Positions 17,496 to 25,110 of a stretch of 64,000 nt of DNA are shown here, one piece after another. This DNA is from Neptunicella plasticusilytica. GTDB taxonomy: Bacteria > Pseudomonadota > Gammaproteobacteria > Enterobacterales > Alteromonadaceae. The number at the start of each line of letters is the position of its first letter. Within the stretch, counting starts at the first letter, position 1. The position numbers and the translations under genes were made by a program. Under the pieces are notes generated by a model, which did no database searches, was not told the origin of the DNA, and saw nothing but the letters and a program-made list of their open reading frames with translations. The stretch covers positions 4,030,001-4,094,000 of the forward strand of contig NZ_CP150481.1 of the NCBI RefSeq assembly GCF_047922965.1, written 5' to 3'.

Positions 17496-18857
17496 ATTAC
17501 CCGGGTCATTAACAAGGTTAAGCAAGTTCTGTCCAGCAGTTCAGCACCTGCCAAGACAGTATTGGAACCGCGCATATTAAGCCGCAGTGAACATGGAATA
17601 TCGCGGAATGACATCAGCGACAACGCGCTTAAAGTACTCTATCGCCTGCATAATGCCGGATTCAACGCCTACCTGGTCGGCGGCTGTGTACGTGATTTGT
17701 TGCTGGGTCTCAAACCAAAAGACTTCGATGTAGTGACCAATGCCGAGCCTGAGCAGGTCAAAGAGCTGTTCCGCAACTGCCGCCTGGTCGGCCGTCGTTT
17801 TCGTCTAGCCCATGTGATGTTTGGCCGGGAAGTCATCGAAGTCGCGACTTTTCGCGGGCATCACCAATCCGATCAGGATTTGGGTAAGCAAAGCGATCAT
17901 GGCCAGATTTTACGTGATAATGTTTTCGGCGATATTTTTGAAGATGCCGAGCGTCGCGATTTCACCGTTAACGCCATGTATTATAACATCGCCGATTTTT
18001 CAATCAGCGATTTTGCCAATGGCATTGGGGCGATTGAACAACGCAAGATTAGCCTGATTGGCGATCCCGAAACCCGCTATCGGGAGGATCCGGTACGCAT
18101 GCTGCGAGCTGTGCGTTTTGCCGCAAAACTGAATATGCAAATTGATGATGCCGCTGCTGCGCCGATTAAAACACTGGCGCCCTTGCTCACCAATATACCG
18201 CCAGCGCGACTATTTGAAGAAGTGCTCAAACTGTTTTTGTCCGGCAATGCGCTGCAGATTTTCCGTCTGCTAAGACAATACCATCTGGTGGAACCACTGT
18301 TTCCCATCCTGGCTCCCTTGCTTAACGACTCCAATAGCCGGGAGATCAGCTTCATCGAGCAAGTTATGCAAAACACCGATGAGCGAATCAACAATGAACA
18401 ACGTGTCACACCGGCGTTTATCTACGCCGCACTACTGTGGTATCCGCTGGAAGATCGTTGCCAAAATCTGATGGTAGAAGGCGGTTTTAGCCAATTTGAC
18501 GCCTTTAATCTGGCAATGGGTGATGTGCTCGACAGGCAGACCAAACGCATCATGATCCCCAAACGTTTTACCACGGTGATGCGCGAAATCTGGCAATTGC
18601 AAAATAGATTACCGCGCCGCTTTGGCCGTCGTGCCTTTCAATTACTGGATCACCCACGTTTTCGTGCCGCTTATGACTTTTTGTTAGTGCGCGCCGAGAT
18701 CGAAGGAGGTGAGCTGGAAATATTGGCCGACTGGTGGACCCAATTTCAGAGCGCCAGCCCGGAACAACGCAAAACCATGCTGGATAAACTGCGGGACACC
18801 GAGAAAGCCCCGACGCGGCGAAAGCGTCGATACAAGCCTAAAAAAGCACCGAAATGA
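17493..18857 (+). CDS. pcnB: Poly(A) polymerase I, with a non-canonical ATT start codon
   Basis: 454 residues if translation begins at ATT 17493. AGGAG lies eight bases upstream, and the encoded N-terminus reads (M)ITRVINKVKQVLS, which aligns with E. coli PcnB (M)FTRVANFCRKVLS. E. coli pcnB is known to use AUU. The frame is open from 17451, but the first ATG, GTG or TTG is the TTG at 17562, which would delete 23 conserved residues. The nucleotidyltransferase core shows LVGGCVRDLLLG and DFDVVTNA, then REDPVRMLRAVRFAAKL, and a basic C-terminal tail. It adds 3' A-tails that promote RNA decay. Confidence 0.93.
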   Translation: MITRVINKVKQVLSSSSAPAKTVLEPRILSRSEHGISRNDISDNALKVLYRLHNAGFNAYLVGGCVRDLLLGLKPKDFDVVTNAEPEQVKELFRNCRLVGRRFRLAHVMFGREVIEVATFRGHHQSDQDLGKQSDHGQILRDNVFGDIFEDAERRDFTVNAMYYNIADFSISDFANGIGAIEQRKISLIGDPETRYREDPVRMLRAVRFAAKLNMQIDDAAAAPIKTLAPLLTNIPPARLFEEVLKLFLSGNALQIFRLLRQYHLVEPLFPILAPLLNDSNSREISFIEQVMQNTDERINNEQRVTPAFIYAALLWYPLEDRCQNLMVEGGFSQFDAFNLAMGDVLDRQTKRIMIPKRFTTVMREIWQLQNRLPRRFGRRAFQLLDHPRFRAAYDFLLVRAEIEGGELEILADWWTQFQSASPEQRKTMLDKLRDTEKAPTRRKRRYKPKKAPK

Positions 18858-19336
18858 ATCAGGTATTTATCGGCATTGGCAGTAATCTGCACGATCCGGT
18901 TAAACAAGTTAAACTTGCCATTGAAGCACTTTCGGTACTTTCGCATAGCCAGCTTATCCAGGTATCCGCATTATACAGCAGTCAACCAATGGGGCCGCAG
19001 GACCAGCCGGATTATATTAATGCCGTAGCTGAACTGAGCACAGAACTGACTCCATTAGCCTTGCTGGATGCCCTGCAGGCGATTGAACAATCACAGGGAC
19101 GGGAGCGCAAAGCGGTGCGTTGGGACGCACGCACACTGGATCTGGATATTCTGTTGTATGCCAACCAGCAAATTGAACATGAGCGTTTATTGGTGCCACA
19201 TTACGGTATGGCTGAACGGGAATTTGTCTTGTATCCATTAGCCGAAATCGCCCCGGACCTGGTGCTACCAGATGGTCGACTTTTGCGCCAGTTATTGGAA
19301 ACCTGTCCATCCAACGGTTTACACCCGGTACGCTGA
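18854..19336 (+). CDS. folK: 2-amino-4-hydroxy-6-hydroxymethyldihydropteridine pyrophosphokinase
   Basis: 160 residues, standard HPPK length. Motifs: IGIGSNL at the N-terminus, QPDYINAVAEL, and the HPPK signature RWDARTLDLDILLY. It transfers pyrophosphate from ATP to the pterin in folate synthesis. Its ATG overlaps the pcnB stop (ATGA), so the weakly initiated pcnB and folK are coupled, as in E. coli. Confidence 0.96.
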   Translation: MNQVFIGIGSNLHDPVKQVKLAIEALSVLSHSQLIQVSALYSSQPMGPQDQPDYINAVAELSTELTPLALLDALQAIEQSQGRERKAVRWDARTLDLDILLYANQQIEHERLLVPHYGMAEREFVLYPLAEIAPDLVLPDGRLLRQLLETCPSNGLHPVR

Positions 19337-19407
19337 GTTTTGGCATTTAAATTAAAAATACGTATAGTGCGAATTTTCCACAAATGACAACAGCAGAGGT
19401 AGCTAAA

Positions 19408-20202
19408 ATGAAGAAAGTCACAACTGCCAGTCTGTTGGCAATGAAACAAAATGGCGAAAAAATCACGGTAATCACTGCCTATGATGCCAGCTTTGCCAAA
19501 TTGTTTGATGAACAGGGGATCGACGTCACGTTAATTGGTGACTCATTGGGAATGGTACTGCAAGGCCAAGATGACACTCTGCCGGTCAGCGTTGATGATA
19601 TCGCCTACCATACCCGTTCGGTACGCAAAGGTACGCAACGGGCTTTCGTCGTCGCCGATATGCCCTTTATGAGTTATGCCACTCGCGAGCAAACATTCCA
19701 AAGTGCCGGCAAGTTAATGGCCGCAGGGGCCAGCATGGTCAAACTGGAAGGCGGTAGCTGGTTGGCTGATACCTTTCGCGATCTGAATGACCGTGGCGTT
19801 CCCGTCTGTGGTCACTTGGGCTTAACGCCACAATCGGTGCACGTATTTGGCGGTTTTAAAGTACAAGGTCGCTCCGAACTGCAGGCAGAAAAAATACTTG
19901 AAGAAGCCTTGATACTGGAAAAGGCCGGTATGCAGTTGCTGGTACTGGAATGTATTCCAACTGCGCTGGGGCAAAAAATCAGCCAGGCGCTCAGTATCCC
20001 GGTTATTGGTATTGGTGCTGGGCCACACACCGATGGTCAGGTATTGGTCATGCACGATATGCTGGGTATCAGTGCTAACTACATGCCGAAGTTTTCCAAA
20101 AATTATTTGGCACAATGTGGCGATATTCGCAGCGCGGTAAGTCAGTATATTGAAGAAGTGCGTGATGGCCGTTTTCCAGACGCCGAACATAGCTTTAATT
20201 AA
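19408..20202 (+). CDS. panB: 3-methyl-2-oxobutanoate hydroxymethyltransferase
   Basis: 264 residues from ATG 19408, the same length as E. coli PanB; GAGG is eight bases upstream. An earlier ATG at 19384 would add eight residues without a good site. The metal and substrate motif DSLGMVLQG and the VKLEGG strand are clear. First committed step of pantothenate synthesis, followed nine bases later by panC. Confidence 0.96.
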   Translation: MKKVTTASLLAMKQNGEKITVITAYDASFAKLFDEQGIDVTLIGDSLGMVLQGQDDTLPVSVDDIAYHTRSVRKGTQRAFVVADMPFMSYATREQTFQSAGKLMAAGASMVKLEGGSWLADTFRDLNDRGVPVCGHLGLTPQSVHVFGGFKVQGRSELQAEKILEEALILEKAGMQLLVLECIPTALGQKISQALSIPVIGIGAGPHTDGQVLVMHDMLGISANYMPKFSKNYLAQCGDIRSAVSQYIEEVRDGRFPDAEHSFN

Positions 20203-20210
20203 GGGCGAAT

Positions 20211-21068
20211 ATGCAAGTTATCAGTGAAATTTTGCCATTACGGGAAATTCGCCGTGAATGGCAGTTGGCAGGCAAGGTCATCGCCTTTGTGCCGACCATG
20301 GGCAACTTACATCAGGGGCATCTGTTACTTGTCGAAAAGGCGCGGGAAATCGCTGATATTGTGGTGGTGTCTATTTTTGTCAATCCGATGCAATTCGGCG
20401 CCAACGAAGATCTGGAAGCCTACCCACGCACCATGCAACAGGACTGCGCAGCATTGGAAGCACTCGGCGTTGATTTGGTGTTTACGCCTAAAACCAGTGA
20501 TATCTACCCGCGTGGTCTGGAGCAGCAAACCTTTGTCGAAGTACCGGGGATTTCCTATATGATTTGTGGTGCCAGCCGTCCCGGTCATTTTCGTGGCGTC
20601 GCGACCATCGTCTGCAAGTTGTTTAACATGGTGCAGCCCAATCATGCTTTCTTTGGTCAAAAAGATTTCCAGCAGTTGCAAGTGATTAAAACCATGGTGA
20701 CTGATTTATCCATGAACCTGGAAATTCATGGTGTCGAAACCGCCAGGGACACCGATGGTCTGGCATTGAGTTCCCGCAATGGCTATTTATCGGCTGAACA
20801 ACGCAAATTGGCTCCGAACCTATACCGGGTAATGACGGAAATCGCCGATCATATTGAATTGGGCCGGAGAGACTTTTCCAGATTAATCCAGATTTATAGC
20901 GAGGAACTGAATAGTTTGGGCTTTAAAACCGACTATATCGATATTCGCTGCGCCGAGACACTGTTACCCCCGGGTCATGAAGATGACAACCTGGTTATCT
21001 TGATAGCGGCCTTTTTAGGCAAAACCCGCCTGATTGATAACGTTTGTGTATCGCTGCAGTCCGATTAA
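20211..21068 (+). CDS. panC: Pantothenate synthetase
   Basis: 285 residues. The HIGH-like motif is in VPTMGNLHQGHL, with GQKDFQQL and the KMSKS-like LSSRNGYLS also seen. It joins pantoate and beta-alanine with ATP. The beta-alanine is probably supplied by PanP, encoded about 1 kb downstream on the other strand, since no panD lies in the cluster. AAGGG precedes the ATG. Confidence 0.96.
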   Translation: MQVISEILPLREIRREWQLAGKVIAFVPTMGNLHQGHLLLVEKAREIADIVVVSIFVNPMQFGANEDLEAYPRTMQQDCAALEALGVDLVFTPKTSDIYPRGLEQQTFVEVPGISYMICGASRPGHFRGVATIVCKLFNMVQPNHAFFGQKDFQQLQVIKTMVTDLSMNLEIHGVETARDTDGLALSSRNGYLSAEQRKLAPNLYRVMTEIADHIELGRRDFSRLIQIYSEELNSLGFKTDYIDIRCAETLLPPGHEDDNLVILIAAFLGKTRLIDNVCVSLQSD

Positions 21069-21731
21069 TCAGTTTAAGCCGGACATTTTCGTCCGGCGGC
21101 TAAGTCCGCCGATAACAAGCAACCCCGTGATCAACACCCAGAGGGAGGCAGGCTCAGGAACCACCGTCTGAGTAACAACCCGGCTTAACGCAATACCGAC
21201 ATCAGATCGATTATAATCGGCAGAACGATTAAATTGATCAGATCCTAGGCCTGCCCCCGGATCATAATCCGTATAGTAAGCGCTGGCCATTCTGTAATAG
21301 CCGTCAGCATCAGGATCATCCCCATACAACACGTCAATGATGCCGCCGAATGCATCCAGTGTCACACCCACAATACTGGCGAATGCCTGAAAGTATCTGA
21401 CCTCAACATACTCTCCTATGCTGATATCGTCGTTACCCAACGTTGAGTTCCAGTCAAACCCGGAAAAAAAGTCTTTATATAACTGCACCATCTGGCTATT
21501 GCTGGTCAGACGCCAGCCTTCAGCCTGGTATAAAGTCAACGCTTGATTAATGCTCATTCCCACAGTCAGATCCCAACGCAACCATTCCACATCACCATCA
21601 GTAAATATCTGGGTATTAGTATCCAGGGTATACCCTCGGTGTGTAATCAGCGCTGAATTGGCGTGCGGGCTGTATGCACTGGAGACAACCAATAGGAGTA
21701 AAATAACTGGGCAGACAAGATGCTTTTTCAT
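21069..21731 (-). CDS. PEP-CTERM sorting-signal protein
   Basis: 220 residues from ATG 21731 (CGGAGA just upstream; the TTG five codons earlier is rejected). It has a signal peptide (about 1-27) and a C-terminal tripartite tail VPEPASLWVLITGLLVIGG ending in SRR, the PEP-CTERM signal read by the EpsH exosortase. The mature part (SINQALTLYQAEGWRLTSNSQ and a middle acidic region) is of unknown function. Its stop abuts the panC stop. No exosortase gene is in the window. Confidence 0.85.
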   Translation of the reverse strand: MKKHLVCPVILLLLVVSSAYSPHANSALITHRGYTLDTNTQIFTDGDVEWLRWDLTVGMSINQALTLYQAEGWRLTSNSQMVQLYKDFFSGFDWNSTLGNDDISIGEYVEVRYFQAFASIVGVTLDAFGGIIDVLYGDDPDADGYYRMASAYYTDYDPGAGLGSDQFNRSADYNRSDVGIALSRVVTQTVVPEPASLWVLITGLLVIGGLSRRTKMSGLN

Positions 21732-21846
21732 GAGATCTCCGGGCAATGATCTGTATAAAAATTAACCACCTTAAATCTAGAAGCTAAGCACAGCTACAGC
21801 AAGCCGAAAATTGACTATTTCTATGCTCTTTTTTAATAGGGATTGT

Positions 21847-22087
21847 TTATTAACCCCAACTCGGGATAAGTAATGTCGTTTATATTTACAAATGATAAAT
21901 AATTCAAATAGTTATATTATTCACTCAACCATTGTTGAATAAATAGTTTACTCAATGACGACATTTTTGTGCTTGGCAAGGCGGGGTTTCGTACGTCATA
22001 GCGGGCTATGACTAGGAAGCCCAACGCTGCCAGGTGCAAAAAGAGCGTTATTGAGAGGCGTGGCTTATCCCGAGCTGGGGTTTATTA
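21847..22087. repeat. ~240 bp palindromic intergenic element (MITE-like)
   Basis: Ends at 21847-21870 and 22064-22087 are 24 bp inverted repeats with three mismatches, sharing the core CTCGGGATAAG. Inside, 21952-22053 folds into a second long imperfect hairpin centred on GTCATAGCGGGCTATGAC. No coding capacity. Related fragments are at 37311-37387 (right half) and 38533-38548 (one end), so it is a dispersed non-autonomous repeat. It fills the gap between the PEP-CTERM gene and panP. Confidence 0.75.
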
Positions 22088-22090
22088 GGG

Positions 22091-23689
22091 TCAGGAAAGT
22101 TTTAACCAGGTGCGGGTTTGTTGGGCAATCTCCAGTTGTTCATTCAAAATGTCTTGCAAATGAGTCGACGTCGTCAATGGATTGGCCAGCACCACGCGAA
22201 ATACGGTAATGGTTTGGCCATCATACCGACGGGTCGCCAGACGGGTGCGGGAAACAAAAGATTTACCCGCTTCACGTTGCCTTTTTTGCACCGCTACGGT
22301 CAAATTATCCAGCAACATATTCAGCTGCACCGCATTTTCCGGATCATCCTGCAATCTGCGCTGCACAGCAGCCGGACATAACCGATAGGTGAGCAAACAC
22401 AAAGTGGGTTCAGTAATCAGTTCAAAATCGTCATGGTGCTTGATCAGGTTAGCAAAATGACGCGCCTTGTTAATGCTTTCGTCGATTAATAACTGATAAC
22501 CCTGTCGCCCAAAGATATGAATAGAGGCATATAACATCATTGCCATGCCATTGCGTGAGCCTTCCAGCGTGCTGGCCCCCAAATCTTTGGAACCTTCACG
22601 CAAAATATACTCGGCATGATGGCGCACCGCATTACTGGCATTGGCATCCTTGAACAGCACCATTCCGGCTCCCATCGGCACATACATCTGCTTGTGTGCA
22701 TCCAGCGTCACTGAGTCAGCCCGCTCGATACCTTTGAGTAAGTGACGATGTTGGTTGGAAAACAGTGTGGCTCCCCCCCACGCCGCATCAACGTGAAAAT
22801 GACAGCCAAGCTGCCCTGCCACATCGGCTAATTGATCAAGCGGATCGACATGGCCGGTTTCAGTGGTACCGGCGATACCGACAATGGCCAATACTTTAAT
22901 CCCTTGTTGCTGCAACCTTTGTCCTTCAACCAGCGCCAGTTGTGGATCCAGAATTTGCTCCGGGCACTCCAGGGTAACCAGATTCTGGCGACCCAACCCC
23001 AACACATCGGCAGCTTTACTCAATGAGTAGTGACCCCGCTTGGAGGTGATTACCACCATATCCTGATAACCATAATGACGTAACGCCGCATGCAATCCGC
23101 TTTTGCTGACACCTTTAAAACTTCCGTCAGGTGGTAGTGCCTGGTTACGCGCGACCCATAATGCCGAGATATTGGCTATGGTGCCACCGGAACAAAACGC
23201 GCCTAACGAATAATTGGCACTATGCAAATGGGCCCGATAAAAGCTTTCGTTATGGCCGTAAACCAGTTGGTGCATCATGCCAAGCACCTGACGTTCAAGC
23301 GGCGTAAAGGCCTTGGACGTTTCGATTTTGACCAGATTCTGGTTTAGCCCGACCAGCAATTTAGCCAGTGGTAAATGGAAATAAGGTAACGCCGATGTCA
23401 TATGACCAATAAACTGCGGAGAGTAGGTATTAACCGAATTGGCCACCAGTTTTTCTAACAGATGTTCCGCATGATCGCTGACAAACTGCGGATCTTCCGG
23501 CACAGTAAAATCATCAAAGTGTTGTTCAATGTCTTCCAGCGAGGTGGCGGTTGCAACCACATGGCGAGATAAAAAATCGGCCAGATTGGCCGATAGGTGC
23601 TGTTCAATCTGGGCAAGCTTTGATTCCCGACCTTCCGGCGCTGTAAACACACGGTACAGGTGCTCCATACTGGCACGGGCTTTATTCAA
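22091..23689 (-). CDS. panP: Pyridoxal-dependent aspartate 1-decarboxylase PanP
   Basis: 532 residues of the group II PLP decarboxylase fold. The PLP-binding Lys333 is in DAHKQMYVPMGAGM, DAAWGG (301-306) positions the cofactor ring, and FCSGGTIANISAL (about 165-177) is the substrate-side motif. Length and sequence match the Vibrio/Shewanella-type PanP, which makes beta-alanine from aspartate and stands in for the pyruvoyl enzyme PanD. Proximity to panBC supports this over glutamate or tyrosine decarboxylase. Confidence 0.88.
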   Translation of the reverse strand: MNKARASMEHLYRVFTAPEGRESKLAQIEQHLSANLADFLSRHVVATATSLEDIEQHFDDFTVPEDPQFVSDHAEHLLEKLVANSVNTYSPQFIGHMTSALPYFHLPLAKLLVGLNQNLVKIETSKAFTPLERQVLGMMHQLVYGHNESFYRAHLHSANYSLGAFCSGGTIANISALWVARNQALPPDGSFKGVSKSGLHAALRHYGYQDMVVITSKRGHYSLSKAADVLGLGRQNLVTLECPEQILDPQLALVEGQRLQQQGIKVLAIVGIAGTTETGHVDPLDQLADVAGQLGCHFHVDAAWGGATLFSNQHRHLLKGIERADSVTLDAHKQMYVPMGAGMVLFKDANASNAVRHHAEYILREGSKDLGASTLEGSRNGMAMMLYASIHIFGRQGYQLLIDESINKARHFANLIKHHDDFELITEPTLCLLTYRLCPAAVQRRLQDDPENAVQLNMLLDNLTVAVQKRQREAGKSFVSRTRLATRRYDGQTITVFRVVLANPLTTSTHLQDILNEQLEIAQQTRTWLKLS

Positions 23690-23844
23690 TCAGGCTTCCT
23701 CGGAGGATAAAAAATCGGACTTTACCCCAAATTAACATCACTGACCAATAATTATCGGACTGACGGAGAAAATGTCGCCGCCGCAAGATGCATTTTGTTG
23801 ATCGGCAAAACTGGCATATGATAGGCCTAACACTATGTTTAAGA

Positions 23845-24579
23845 ATGGATATTATGCATATAAGCGACGTCGTTGATGGATTTGATATCGACAATATTGT
23901 TCCCTATTTCCAACCGATTCTGAATCTGGCCGATCATTCCGTCATTAGTTATGAGTGTCTGGCGCGTCTGGTGACTTCTAACGATCAAATGTTTTTACCC
24001 AGTGAATTTTTGACTCTGGTCGAGAAAGAACAATGTTTTGGCGAGTTGGCCCAGCACATCTTTCATTTAAGCGCCCAATATTTTCACGATATCAATATGG
24101 GCTGGAGCATCAATATCAGCGAACATGACATCCAGGATCAGGAGTTTATCAATTTTCTGGTCAACCACCTGGAAGGTTATCCGAACCCGCAACGGGTCAC
24201 TTTAGAAGTCGTCGCAGCAACGGCGATCAAACATCGCCAGGCTTTCCTGAAATTTGTAGAAATATGCCAGTCATTGAAGATTAAGGTCTTTCTGGATCGT
24301 TTTGCTGCCACGTCCAGCAATTACCGACAAATATTGCAGTTGCCCATTGACGGCATAAAACTGGACGGTGCGTTGGTCAAACAGTTTCCTACCAATCAAC
24401 AAGCCAAGGATTTTGCTATTCATCTGCTCGAACAAGCCAAAATTAATCACATTCAGGTAATCGCCGAACATATTGAAGACAAGGCAACGCTGATGGCCGT
24501 CAAAGCGTTAAATGTCAATTACGGACAGGGCTACTATTTCAGCCATCCTCAGGCTGAGGCCGAAGAACTTGAGGGATAA
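23845..24579 (+). CDS. EAL domain protein with degenerate active site
   Basis: 244 residues from ATG 23845 (ATG 23854 also possible); a stand-alone EAL domain with no sensor. Retained: ECL in the EAL position (YECLARL), Asn in NISEHD, Lys-Asp in IKLDGALV, Glu in AEHIED and GQGYYFSHP. The metal-binding DDFGTG motif is LDRFAAT, so one catalytic Asp is Arg. It is likely a c-di-GMP binder or protein-interaction module rather than an active phosphodiesterase. Four bases separate it from the next gene. Confidence 0.8.
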   Translation: MDIMHISDVVDGFDIDNIVPYFQPILNLADHSVISYECLARLVTSNDQMFLPSEFLTLVEKEQCFGELAQHIFHLSAQYFHDINMGWSINISEHDIQDQEFINFLVNHLEGYPNPQRVTLEVVAATAIKHRQAFLKFVEICQSLKIKVFLDRFAATSSNYRQILQLPIDGIKLDGALVKQFPTNQQAKDFAIHLLEQAKINHIQVIAEHIEDKATLMAVKALNVNYGQGYYFSHPQAEAEELEG

Positions 24580-24583
24580 GGTT

Positions 24584-25069
24584 TTGCCAGACGTTACCCC
24601 GACTGTGCAGCTGGCATTATTAGCCGATTATCCGCAAGCGATCACCACTATTGCCCGCTGGTACTATTACCAGTGGGGTCAGACCAATCCCACCAGTAAC
24701 TTGACCGGTGTTGAGCAGGATGTCGCCGGCTATCTGCAACAAACCTCGGCTCCGCTGCTGGTTATGGCGAAAACGGACAAGCAACTGCTCGGAGCGGCGC
24801 AGCTAAAAATACGTGAGATGGATATTTATCCTGACAGAGAGTTCTGGGTAGGCGGGGTTTATGTGGATGAACAGGCCCGCGGGAAGGGGATTGCATCGTT
24901 ATTGGTAAGTGACATTATTCAGCGAGCCAAACGGGCCGGAATCAAAAAGCTGCATTTACAATCTGAGCAACTGGATGGCGGGATATACACCAAGCTGGGA
25001 TTCAAGCCGCTAGAGACGGTTATCTACAACGGCCATCAAGTGGTGGTAATGGAAATGACTTTAGGCTGA
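24584..25069 (+). CDS. GNAT family N-acetyltransferase
   Basis: 161 residues from TTG 24584. The TTG is preferred because GAGGG at 24571-24575 is well spaced and the preceding in-frame ATG lies deep inside the EAL gene. The acetyl-CoA loop is VDEQARGKGIASLLV and the C-terminal half has the GNAT YTKLGFKPLE motif. The substrate is unknown. It is translated right after the EAL gene in one transcript. Confidence 0.8.
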   Translation: MPDVTPTVQLALLADYPQAITTIARWYYYQWGQTNPTSNLTGVEQDVAGYLQQTSAPLLVMAKTDKQLLGAAQLKIREMDIYPDREFWVGGVYVDEQARGKGIASLLVSDIIQRAKRAGIKKLHLQSEQLDGGIYTKLGFKPLETVIYNGHQVVVMEMTLG

Positions 25070-25072
25070 GAT

Positions 25073-25102
25073 TAGGGCGTGTTGATCTTTGCTGTATGAA
25101 TT
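25073..25102. repeat. Solo end of the IS5-type MITE
   Basis: This 30 bp stretch (TAGGGCGTGTTGATCTTT then GCTGTATGAATT) matches the left end of the MITE at 39040-39311 at 29 of 30 positions. No partner end is nearby apart from a 12 bp inverted match at 30773-30784. It is a truncated relic between the acetyltransferase gene and the tamB stop. Confidence 0.7.
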
Positions 25103-25110
25103 CAGGTTAA

